Shown here: positions 1-11,580 of the stretch, in pieces
Layout of the letters: the number at the start of each line of letters is the position of its first letter
How positions within the stretch are numbered: position 1 is the stretch's first letter
From: Dirofilaria immitis
Taxonomy: Eukaryota > Nematoda > Chromadorea > Rhabditida > Onchocercidae
Length of the DNA: 64,000 nt
Direction of reading: 5' to 3'
Assembly: GCA_024305405.1 (NCBI GenBank)
Contig: JAKNDB010000086.1
Coordinates: 1,363,001 to 1,427,000 of the forward strand
Notes under the pieces: generated by a model
Told to the model about the DNA's origin: nothing
Seen by the model: only the letters and a program-made list of their open reading frames with translations
The model's database searches: none
Translations under genes and position numbers: made by a program

Positions 1-1238
1 AAAACTCAAATTTAATCCCAAATTCAGCAAATTCAATGAAGCGCCGAAATTTCAATCATTATAGAACTTTGTAGAAAGCTTGAAAGTTTCAAATTGAAAA
101 ATAGAGATGAATTTCAACCGTATGTAGAATATAATGGTTACTATTGAATTTAATCACAAAGATTTTTAAGACTTCCTTCATAAGCAAAGCTCTTCGATTT
201 ATAGAGCTAATTGTTTTTATTAAATCATGTTAAATTTAAATTAAATTGTCTTAAAACTGTCATCTTCTCTAATACTTGTTACTTTTTCCATATCTGATGT
301 TCATGTTTAGCTTACTCAATTACATATTTCACTTCTAATTAAATGGCGGAACTTCTGATAAAAACTTATTCTTTCAATTCGGCTACATTGGAACGTCAAC
401 TACGTGAAGCACATCTCACTTCAAATAATATAGTTCCTTTTATTATCATTTGATAATCAAATGGGAGTGCACGCCTCTTAAATCCTATCATTTGATTACG
501 GTAGATCAGTGATTATTAGGAAACCCGAAAAAAATTGCGGTAAATTTGATTTCTGTTAAAATTTATTGCCGATTGTCATCGCTTTGAAAAAAGGCATCTT
601 ATGTATATGAACAAATGTAGCTAAATGTGGAAAAATGGGCTCCTTTTTTTTATTGATTTCATCCTTTTCTATATGATATGATATACCATTGATTTATTCC
701 ATGTATGGTCTAAATGATCTCTACATGATCTTATTTCTTTATCTTATGTACCTCAGACGATTACTCATTGCCTACATCTTGCTCATGAAGCAACTCATAG
801 TATGTTTACTAATCAAAGGATTTCCAGGGTAAACAGTCCATCTGCAGTCGGGCTCTCATAACCATTTCCTTCTTCCGGAAGAAACAACTCGAAAAACTCT
901 AAATAATCTATCCGCAAGTGGTGGAACAATTTCTTCCTCTTGTCAGTATTGGTAACTTTCGATCCAACAAATCTTTCCAGACATAATTAATTGTCTACGA
1001 AGCATCAATTCGTTCTCTCGCTTTCCTTGCTTTTTCACGATAGTGATGAAAAGTACTTCATCTGATATAACTATTGATATCTTGCGAGAGATTCACATAC
1101 TGTATACAGTATGCATATGAAAGAAGAGAGAAGATATCGGCGTATATTTAAACAAGGAAATAGTTGAGAATTGCCATTTAAAGTGGTCAGATTTAAGGAA
1201 TAATATCTAAGAAAATGTTTCCAATGAAGGAAACAAAG

Positions 1239-1276
<38 letters not shown>

Positions 1277-1868
1277 GATTATTATGATTATTATTATTAT
1301 TATTATACAATGAATATATTTAATTTAAGCGAATGATTAAATTTAATATTTTCAAACTTTATTCTTATGCACTCTAAATGGACTGAAAACAATTTAAATG
1401 ATACTGCTATTGCTGTTGCAAGAATAGTATAAAACAATATTGGAAGAGATGGAGAATGATGAAAGATGTGCATGGCATATGGTTCTTAGCTGAATCCCGA
1501 TTTCTTCAGAATGATTCATAGAAGAGACGTGATAAAAGAATGATGAAGGCAGGAATGTTATAATTCTAGAAATATCTATGGGAAAAGACAGAGAAAGAGA
1601 GAGTGAGAGAATTAAGGTAGCTGAATGAGAAGGGAAGGTAAGGCTAACGTTGTTAGTAGAGCTTAGGAAAGAGATAATTGCATAGTGAGAGAGAAGCTTG
1701 GGATTAGTTTTCGTTCGGACTACTGATTTGGGGAAGAGTATGGTCGATAAAATGGGGAAGGGTTGATAGATGATTATTCCAAGAGATATCTGAGATATGC
1801 TGATATGGAAAAAGTCGAAATACCTCAACGATAATATGATTCCATTGTTTACAAATTTCTCTCTTTCA
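1..1868. other. Intergenic 5' flank of the Argonaute gene
   Basis: No coding exon could be supported here on either strand. The stretch is AT-rich and holds one long trinucleotide microsatellite (listed separately). It also holds a purine-rich tract around 1560-1710 with GA repeats, which on the minus strand gives a long low-complexity reading frame that I do not accept as a gene. It presumably includes the Argonaute promoter; no specific element is recognised. Confidence 0.5.
1239..1306. repeat. (ATT)n trinucleotide microsatellite
   Basis: About 22 ATT/TTA units with two interruptions by 'atg' units. On the minus strand it reads as poly-asparagine, which explains a spurious Asn-rich reading frame across it. 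Confidence 0.95.
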
Positions 1869-1869
1869 G
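1860..1869 (+). promoter_or_regulatory. Candidate trans-splice acceptor for the Argonaute mRNA
   Basis: The motif 'tctctttcag' ends at 1869, 30 bases before the ATG at 1900. An acceptor with no visible upstream coding exon and a short leader before the ATG is typical of nematode spliced-leader addition. It could equally be the 3' end of a 5'UTR intron. Confidence 0.4.
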
Positions 1870-1899
1870 TGTTAATTATTTTCAAAGAAAAACATTGTT

Positions 1900-4800
1900 A
1901 TGAAAGGAAGAGGAAGAGGAAGAAAAAAGAAGGCATTGAAGCCACTACGGGCTCCACAGGTTTGAATTTATTTCATATCCTTTTTAAGGCTACAGTTTTA
2001 AGTTCGGGACACTTGTGTTGATTGATGATGTTTGTGCCAATTGGATTTTGAAACTTATCTGTTCATTATTATTTACTAGTGCCTTCAGCGAATAGCAGCC
2101 TGAAATGAATGTCAACCATAAAATAAGCTCTTTCTGATAACCTTATAATACTTCAGTTTATCGTCGCATCTATATGAATCTTCATTTTCATGTTATTTAT
2201 TTTTTTATTCATTCATTTACTATACTTGCTTATAACATCGCTTATAGAACTGTCTATTTTTTTTTAAGTGGGAAAAGGACATGGAAGCGATAAACAACCA
2301 AAATCCTATACTTTTAGCTGTGAATCTGCTGGAATTGAACAGAAATTTGATGAAAAGGTATTTCTTTATTTGTTTTTTAATGAGATTTTGATAAACTTTA
2401 CATGGAAGTTTTTCCCTTATGTAAAAATATACAAAATAATGAATAGGAGAATGATTGCTAATTTGGGAATTTGAATGTTATTTTCCTTCTAATTTATTTT
2501 TTTGTAATGTCTTAAAAATGGTGAAAGTTTAGCATGAACGAATCAGAGAATTGGTGCGTAGACCAAATCATGGAAAATTGGGTGAACAAATTGAATTAAT
2601 AGCCAACTTTAAGCTTTTGGACATACCTTCTTCCTTGCAAATTTATTGTTACCATGTGGATATTTTGAAAATAACTAAGAAAAACAAAATTGTGATGGAG
2701 AACAGGTATTTAAGCTGATTTTAAAACTTGATTTGCATTCACTTATAAATTATTGGTTATATCGTCTTCTTATTCGAGTACATTATGCATATTTTCGTAA
2801 GAAGATTGCAGTACTGTACTTGACTGAAATGACTGCTTCAACAATGATTCATATTCATTTTTGCTAAAATGCGCCAGCCAAATTTTCTCTTTTCTTCGGA
2901 ATTTAGAGTTGCCATTGGATGGTTTTTATCAATCATTTGAAAATGATAGCAGTAGGTAGATATACTTTGTCATTACTTGTTGAAGACATCTTTTTGCATT
3001 CCATATTTTGTCAATGTGATCGTTAGAAAATACAGAAATTGGAAATGTTACAAAAAAACGAAACCATTTCCAGGGATATTTGTCGCGAAATATTTTGGAA
3101 TGTCATTTCGAATAATGAGGAAATATTTGGTACAGGATATTTCCTGGTATATGATGACTGTCACAGTCTCTATTCTCTTCACAAATTGAAGACTGAGAAG
3201 CCAACATTGGAACTTCAATTATTCGCAGAAGGAAAACCTAATTTGGGAGTGCGTACTCTAACTCTATCACTTTGAAGTCTGCAAGTCACTTTTATAAAAA
3301 TAAAATGTAGAGAAGTTGGAGATGTTTTTCAGCAATACCTCTGAATTATGGCATTTTTAAATCTTAAATATAACGACATATATCTTGTGATTTGTCATTG
3401 TAATGTTGATATAGCCGAATACTTTTGTTATGTTAATCCTTATAACATCCTAAGCCATTTTTTTCCTCCTTTCGTCATCTATTAGTTTAAGAATTCATTG
3501 TTTTTTCAGTCTACTGATATATCCTTCTTAATTCTTATATCATTCACTAATTATTTTACTGTCAATATCGATGAACAGCTTCCAAATTTCCGTACAAGTA
3601 TGCAATTTCTAGACTGTTTGGTGAGTCAACGAGTGCGTTGCCCTTATATGTAAGTATGTTATCAAAAATCAAAAAGTAGGTAATAGTAAAGCTCTGAAGT
3701 ATGGCACTTTAGAAATTGTAGTTTTTATTTTAATTGATGCATTTTTTATACGCAATTTATTTTGATTTGTTCATGCAAATTCAGGAATATGGCTTCGAGT
3801 TTTTATCCATTTGATCGGTGTATATATATGAAGCCATGTGAGAGTGAAACGTATAGTGTTTTAAACATGGGTCCTGGAATGGAGGCATGGAACGGATTGT
3901 ACAGTGCTGTAAAACGGTGTGAAAAAGGACTTATGCTGAATGTAGATGGTCAGTATTTATCTAATATATTTCAAAATACATAAATGGATCAGTATAGTAG
4001 TATGTGTTGTATAATTAAATTGTTTATAGAACATATTTTAGAATGTCTAATTTTGACATATCATTAAACTTCTGAACTTCTGTGTTTGATATTCTGTCCA
4101 ATAAATAAAATTTTTATGTGAGAAGGATGATTTCTTAGCACTCCTAATGAGTTTGCAGCTATGCATTTAATTATTATGTACCGATCATTTCAGTGTCCAC
4201 GAAGGTATTCTATAAAGTCGACATGTGGTTAATTGATTTCTATTTGGCAGTTTTAAATGAATTTATGGGGCGAAAAAGACCGTACAATATCGATGAAGTA
4301 ATGAACGAAACATTTGCACTGTCTGCTAATCAAAGACAGCAGCTGAAGGATGCTCTGAAAGGTGAATTTTGGCTTTGTTGGAACATTTATCTGCCTGTAA
4401 TCTGTAGAGTTTTTTTGATGTTTTAGCAAAGAATTATTTACTTCGAATATATTTTCTACAGATATTGTTAGTTGTAATCAGTAGACAAATTCTAAACTAT
4501 CATTATCATCAGGTGATATCACATTTTTCTTTGTAACAAAGATAGAGATTTTGATTCGAAGATTTATGAAGGATAAATGTCAAGATTATGTTATATTAAT
4601 TTTTGCTAAACATTTTAATTTCCGACTGTTTTATTCAGTTTTTGTCTTTAGAAGTTGTGAGAGCAAAAAATTTTTAGGTTTAATGCTGAAATTGACGTAT
4701 GATGACAGACATGTCAAGTTTATCGATGTTGGATTACCTGCACGAATACAAAGGTTAATTTATTTCAGTTTGGTTACGTATTCTTTAGGTTTTTCGTACT

Positions 4801-7800
4801 TTCGTAATTTATTGTCAATGGATTAAATTTTAGATTTGAAATATATCGAAGCGAAAATTCTGTAGAGGAATTGACTGTCGAAGAATATTTCAGTCGCTAT
4901 AAAAGTAGTTTGCTAGTTTTTTTTTTTAAAACTTTCTATCAATATAAGATAAATTTGGTCTTTTTTCAGCATTATTATATATTCACATAATTAGATACAT
5001 TTTTCTCTTATTTATTTCTTAACAATATCTCAAACATTGCAGTTTAGATATACATTTGAAATTTCCGAACCTTCCGGTATTACACTGTGGTAGAACAACA
5101 AGGAAGGACTATTTCCCGATGGAGCTTTTACGGCTATCTGATAAAGTTCAGCGTGTAAAAAGCGTCTGACGCCGTTCCAACTCGCAAAACTGATCAGAGT
5201 AAGTGTATAACAATGACCTAGGTCTGCTGGTTAGGATGCTTTTTTTTAAAACATAATTCATTCAAATAGATTAAGTATTAGGAATATTTTATGTTTGAAA
5301 GAAATGAGCAGTTTAGAAAATATAGTTAATAAGATACACTTATCATGATTTAACCGAACCATTGTGGTACAGAAACGGTCTAGCTGAAAAGTTAGTGATA
5401 ACAGAGTTTCTTTACGTGAAAGTGATATCTGGTTAGACAACACTAAATCTGTTTGTGATGCAGTTGGGTTTTTCAATCTATGACATATTTCTCTGTAAAA
5501 GAATATAAGTGGAACTACGTAAAAGTTGGCGTCGAAAAGTTTTATAGCGTTATTTTTACTCACTCATTATTTTCCAGTTAAAATTTCTTTTGCAGTTTTA
5601 TTAGAAGTCATAATCGTACACTGTATGATATTGCATCCCTTTGTGTTTGAGGGTACGGCTCTGAGTCCTTTGGAGAGATTCAAAAAATTGATTGGTTTCT
5701 AAAGGGAATGAGAATATCCACCGATGATGAATTCATCCAGCAGTTTGGAATCATTTTTCCGTCTGTCAGTGGTGGAGTTCCGCAATCAGAACGAATCTTT
5801 GGTCGCATTTTGCCATCACCCGCGATCAAATTTAAGGTATGCTTGATTTGAACTTATATTTTATCTTTGGTTATTCTAAGTAATGGCGATACGATATAAT
5901 CGCTTATGATTTTTTATTACTTTTTTTTTTGTTAATCATTACTTGTGAGAGGACTTTTCCTATTTCGAACGATCTAAGTTTGAGAGGGCATAAGAGAAAC
6001 TTGTTAGAAATTTCAGATAGAATTGTTTGTGCAAAAAAATCGTATGTGGGCTTTTATCAAGATTATTCAGAACAAAGTGATCCTTAAATTGTTTTTGTAA
6101 GGCATTCATCAGAAAATTATAGGCAATTGAATTATTAGCGACGAACGGTTCTTGGCGTTTAAATAATTGTTTCTTTCAAACTGCTAGTAATGTTCTTTTC
6201 GCCGTTGTATTTGTTGATCAAGCAATTAATATACAACATTTTCGGTATTTATTTTATTTTCAATCAAAATTAAGTCTTTTATTCAGTAAATAAATAGTTA
6301 TGGGGAATGTTCATAACTATTTAAAATTACAGGGAACCATTCACTACTTTAATTCGTGCATGTAAACTATTCGGTATGAAATTTGTCGAAGAAAATTTTG
6401 GCGCAGATACTGTTGAAATATATAATTGGGATACACATAGAGAAGAAGCTGATATTCATGTACGTAGTTTTAAAAAGTGTGTAATGAAATAGGAAAAGAA
6501 GCGCTGAAGCCGTTGGTAATCTTCATCATTGCGGAAAAAATGATGATACGTATGGTATGTTGAGAATTTTGCTAAAATTACGTGGTAAATTACGCGTTTT
6601 GCAATCGATGCAATATTTAGCTTCTTTACAGGACGAATAAAAGTGACATGTGATAAAGAGGAAGGGATTGCGTGTCAAGTAATTCTTGCCGAAACATTTC
6701 TCAAAATGCGTGGAAACCCGGCGAGTAACACTGTATCTCACAATATTTGTTTAAAAATAAACGTTAAATTGGATGGCATTAATAGCGAAGTGGCGGGAAA
6801 TCGGAACTAGTAATTTTAATATTCTATATTTTGAATACTTGACTGGGAAGATTGAACATAGAACACATCTCTTGACTTTTTAATCCTTTGTACGGATGCT
6901 CCTAATTTTGTTGTGAAAAAGATATGACAGATGGAAAATTGTAGAGGTCCTTGTTTTTTTGTTATAGAAAAAGTATTTTTAAGAATTATTTAAGATATTT
7001 TTTCAGTTGGGAAAAATTTACTGATAGAGAAGTTCCAACTTTATTCATAGGTATTGATGTCACTCATCCACTCTCAGGTGATCCACTGGCATCATCAATC
7101 GCTGCTATTGTTGGATCACTAAATGTTAGTGCAACAAGGTTTGTTGTTCACTTAAGCAGTTAAATAACTAAGCTCTCTTCCTAACTTATCTTGGCTTTTC
7201 TAATGGTTTGTTTTGTTTATTTTCTTCGGAAATATTTTTCAGATATGCGGCATCATTTAAAATTCAACAGGCAGGATTGGAAGTAGTAACATATACCGTA
7301 GATGCGTTTCGAAAACGTATTATGGAATTTCATATAGAATCAGGTTGTAAACCGCAGCATATAGTGCTATTTCGGCAAGCTTTTCTAATATTGTAGATCA
7401 TTTTTAATGTAAACGCTTCAAAATTAAAAATTTAATAACGTAACATTTTTGTATCTCTTAATTTTTAAGTTTTCTCTTGGTTTATTGTTTATTTCTTCAC
7501 TCTACTGTTCGAATTATGATTTATGTAATCATACACATTCGAAGACTGTATTCTTTTTTTCATCTCTTACAAATATCCAAACCACTTTTTCATATTGTAG
7601 TGATGGTGTTTCGGACTCTGAATTCTTAGACGTTATGAACGAAGAGTTATTATGCCTGAAAACAGCTATACATCAACTAGATCGACTCTATGATCCAACA
7701 ATTTCTTATATTGTAGTACAAAAAAGACATCACACTCGCTTCGTTGAACAAGGCATGAAAGGGTGAGAAATGTTTTCTAATAGTGAAAAATACAAAATGA

Positions 7801-9467
7801 ATTTATGATACGCATATAGTACTAAGAGAAATCTAGAATTTAAAGTTACATATATAGATCAAAAATATGGAATTGATTCATGCATGATAATTTATTCTTA
7901 TGATTCATACCAGAATTTTCGTGGGTTTGTTACTCGTGCCTTTGCAAAAATAATGGAAGAAAATTTCCTACAACAATCTGCTTATTAAACTTGAGTTTAT
8001 TTTTTTCGAATCGAATAATTTTTTTAAGAAGCAGTTTTTTTAACAATTTTAATACATTTTTTCTTTATTTCTGCTTTTCAGGAACAAAGGAAATATACCG
8101 CCAGGAACAGTTGTTGACTGCACGATAACGAATCCATTGCTGTTTGATTTCTATCTCTGCTCACATCGTGGTGCTACTGTATATTTTTCATTTTTGTTTC
8201 TTTCTTCTACAGTTCGGGTTCCGGAAGACTCGAAATACTATTCGAGTGATTGTAATATTTCGGTTTTCGTTACTGTGATTTGCTGCAAATTTGGGGAATA
8301 TTTGAATTAAGGCGATACTTAGCATTCAGATTAGTCATTTAGTGAAGTTGATCAAGCGGATTTTCCGTTTTCTATATTGCAGTGATTGCTCTGATGAGCA
8401 TTATTTCGTCTGATGATGCATATAAGTTCAGTAGCTTTTAAAGTTCCATAGTACTTTACTTACTAAAACGTATAGCATAAAGAAAGATGCTAACGGAATA
8501 TTCTATCAAAATCTTGCTGAAATTCAAGATTGCAGTAATTGCAGGCCATTTCAGGGAACATCAAAGCCATCTCATTACACTGTTTTATATGATTCATGGC
8601 ATTTATCTGCAGATGAGTGGCAAGTTAGTTCTTAATTCTTGGCTAAATATATTTAGATTAACTGATTCTTGGATATTTCGACTCTGTGAGATGTTGAAGC
8701 TTTGATTTAAAAAAATGCCATATATATATATAGCATTTTTTTATGTTCATAAAAATCCATAGTTCCTGCTCCAGTCATCATCATCTTTTCTGAACTTTTC
8801 AGCAAATGGTTTATGCTTTATGCCACGTATATGCTCGTTGCAACAAATCGGTTTCATTACCAGCACCTGTTTATTACGCCCATCTAGCCTGCGATCGAGC
8901 GAGGTGTCTTTTGAAACATACGTGAGTTTCTTGATTCAGGGATAAAAATTTTTTAGTTTTTTGTTTAAAAAATGAAGATTTATTTAGGGTTGTTGTAGTG
9001 TCACTTCGAGAAATCCATATACTTTTTTATCTATTGTGTTGTTTTTGTTTCTTTTTTTGTGTAGTTGTTTTTGTACAATTGCAAAATGAAATTGGATAAT
9101 GAGGCAGATTTAAATTTTGAATATTGGAGTATATAGCAATTCAGAATCAAAAAAAAATAACTTTACTCTCTGACTTCATAATATGTTATTGATGAAGTTC
9201 ACATTGATGTGGAGATAATCTGAATTTGAATTTTTATATTTTCAATATAATGATGTGAATAGCGTTTTTTTGGTTTATAACAAAAGTCTTTGAGCTTCCC
9301 ATTTTGTTAATCTCTCAGATGTCACTGTAAATCGCAAATATCAATCAGTTTTGATTGTTCCGATATTTCAGACGAATGGAAGAAGCATTAAGAAATGATC
9401 TCAGTGTCCATGCGCTTGAAAAAGTTTTGCTCTTAATCCAGATACTCCGAATATGTATTTCATATAA
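1900..9467 (+). CDS. AGO-family Argonaute (PAZ-MID-PIWI)
   Basis: Small-RNA-guided silencing protein of the AGO clade, with about 19 exons. The N-terminus is RG/K-rich (1900-1959), then the N domain (2269-3649), linker 1 (3785-4361), PAZ (4652-5198, with [10 protein letters not shown]), linker 2 (5652-5836), MID (6017-6809) and PIWI (7007-9467). PIWI holds the slicer residues: Asp in GIDVTHP (about 7050), Asp in RDGVSDSEF (7601) and His in [13 protein letters not shown] (about 8870), so cleavage activity is likely. The C-terminus [10 protein letters not shown] with stop at 9465-9467 is classical. The exon order is intact, but several conserved segments join only after a one-base frame change at homopolymers (near 4670, 5041, 5695, 6495, 6535 and 9420). 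One intron (7375-7600) starts with GC. The subfamily (ALG-3/4, RDE-1 or other) cannot be decided without a tree. The exact start is uncertain. Confidence 0.93.
7375..7600 (+). other. GC-AG intron in the Argonaute PIWI domain
   Basis: The exon ends ...GTGCTATTTCG and the intron begins 'gcaagc'. The acceptor is 'catattgtag' at 7591-7600. Joining gives LFR then DGVSDSEF, the conserved PIWI catalytic motif, in frame. No GT donor nearby gives the same product. Confidence 0.85.
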
Positions 9468-11580
9468 CATTGTAACCTGAAAATTTTTATTTTGAATTTA
9501 GATGACGGATATAATATGCAATCATTAAAGCGTGTAAAAATGATCTTGTAATAGAAAGGTATAACTCTAGCATGTGGTTATGATTGATTCAGAATCCTTG
9601 CAGATTATCTAAGAAATATCTTTGAAGAAGTTCATTTATAGTAATTTATTATGTATTGGAATATGACACAATGATAATAAAATATTAAACAAAATGAGAT
9701 GTACTTGACCCGTTTGTAGATTCGTAAAGTGAAAAGGTAATGGTCATTTCTATTTGCTGTTTGTTGATCAGGTAAAATTTGATATGATTTTATTCAACAT
9801 ATATATTATTGTCAGATTTGTGTTATTGTATTGTTAAAAAAAATTTTAATATGAGGTTTTACATCCTATCGTTTCATTTTTTTATGTATGTTCTGTTGTT
9901 TCATTTCTTTATATATTTGGATATTCTTTCAAATTCACGATCTAAGATTGCTGTATGTAAAACATGTTTCATTATTTTCTATGCTGTTTATGTAACATGT
10001 CTTTTTATTTCGTCATGAAATGAAATTTTCTGCAGTGAAAGTTTATAAAAATAAATTTTTAAACCGCTGATTACATTCAAACGAATTCATAAATAAACAC
10101 AGAGCAAAAAGTTAATTTTAATTATACATACGTGATGAATGATTTCACCTATTATTCATTTTCTTATAAATGTCTGCATCGTCAGGAATTCGAAATCTTA
10201 CAGTCTAGACAGACTAATGAAGCATTATTATTACCAATTTTTTTTCTCACCAATAGGAACTGAAAATTTTATTCCTCTTGTTGCAGTTAATCATTCCTCA
10301 AGCTATGTTACTTATCCTAATAAGGTTTTTCTAAATGAAGTTTCCTGGGATGTGTGTTATTTTCTCGGTAAATCGAATGTGGAATTCCTATCTTTCTACG
10401 AAATGCTGCGCGACCAAAAGTATCAACCATAAGTTGTATTAAGTATATGCTTTTTATTCTTTCTAATCGATGCTTGCTTCATCATTTTGCCTTGCATTAT
10501 CTTCACAAAAATTTAGTACTTATTTTCAACTTTCTTCTTTTGTGTTTCACTACGAAATATAATCATTCAAAAATATTTTTGTGTTCGCTATAGTTATTAG
10601 AGACAATGAAATCTCCTGATCTTTTCGAGCAACGCTCGATGATCGTTTATTAAAAATATTTTTGAAACTGGCTGATACTCGTGATCTTGATTTTATATAG
10701 CATAAGTGATGTTCTGTCAACAAAAATATCATTTTTCACATTGTCAGACTTTTCTTTAGCATCGCAAATTGTTTTCCTACAGGCATCAAGGATCATATGC
10801 ATGATTAATAAGTCGTTCAAAGTCTAATATGCAAATCGATAATTCAGTTTCGTGGTCAATAATAAAAATGAATCACTTCATGATCGACAGATGATTACCA
10901 GGAATTTCATTTAGGAGCAGGAGAGAGTGAGTGACAAAAGTTGTGGTAAAAGGTAGAGGAGAAATGATTCATGATGTTCATAATATCTATAGATAAAATC
11001 GCAATTATAAGTTGAGAGATTTATGGATTCAGCGTAAATATCTTGTTCATTATTCTTTGTTCCTCTCACTGAATTAATTATTCATGCATGAAATAACCGA
11101 CTTTCGTATTTCTTCCGTCCTTAATTAGAAAAATCATTCTATTAGAAAATTTTATACAAAGAAAATGTAAATCAGCGCAAAATTTAACTTTTTATAATGC
11201 CTCTCAACGAATTCAATAAGTGACGAATATGTGCGTCGTCATATTTATTATTAAAAAATGGTAAAATTTCTTTTACAATGAATACGTTGATGAAATCTGA
11301 TAACTTGAAACTAAAGACATACTGCTTGTGGTCTTCTGAGAAGATGGAAAAAATCTTTCTTGCACAGGCTTGCTATAATTTGATTTATTTAAATTATTGA
11401 AAGGAAGAAGATACTGTTCCTCATAGTTTTGCATGAAATATTTTTATTTAACAGGTACAGATGAAATAATGGAGGGAATGGGAAGAATGTAATCATATCG
11501 CTATGCAATTTTTCATTTTAATGAAAGAGAAAACATGAGTTTTTTCATATTAAGAATCGGTTTGCTTGTATTCATTTTTA
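9468..11580. other. Convergent intergenic region (Argonaute / PHM)
   Basis: This lies between two genes pointing at each other. A 97-codon plus-strand frame at 10139-10432 (ENFIPLVAVNHSSSYVTYP region) has no family I recognise and no clear exon borders; it is left unannotated. The rest looks like 3'UTR and AT-rich spacer. Confidence 0.4.

Noticed and set aside
1071..1310. Asn-rich minus-strand frame
   Set aside because: It is a translation of the ATT microsatellite.
1394..1885. 163-codon minus-strand open frame
   Set aside because: Low complexity (Ser/Ile/Leu-rich, from a purine-rich plus strand), no family, overlaps the Argonaute 5' exon on the other strand.
5690..5705. Programmed -1 ribosomal frameshift in Argonaute
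   Set aside because: No slippery heptamer at the join, and similar breaks occur in unrelated genes in both directions, so sequence error is simpler.
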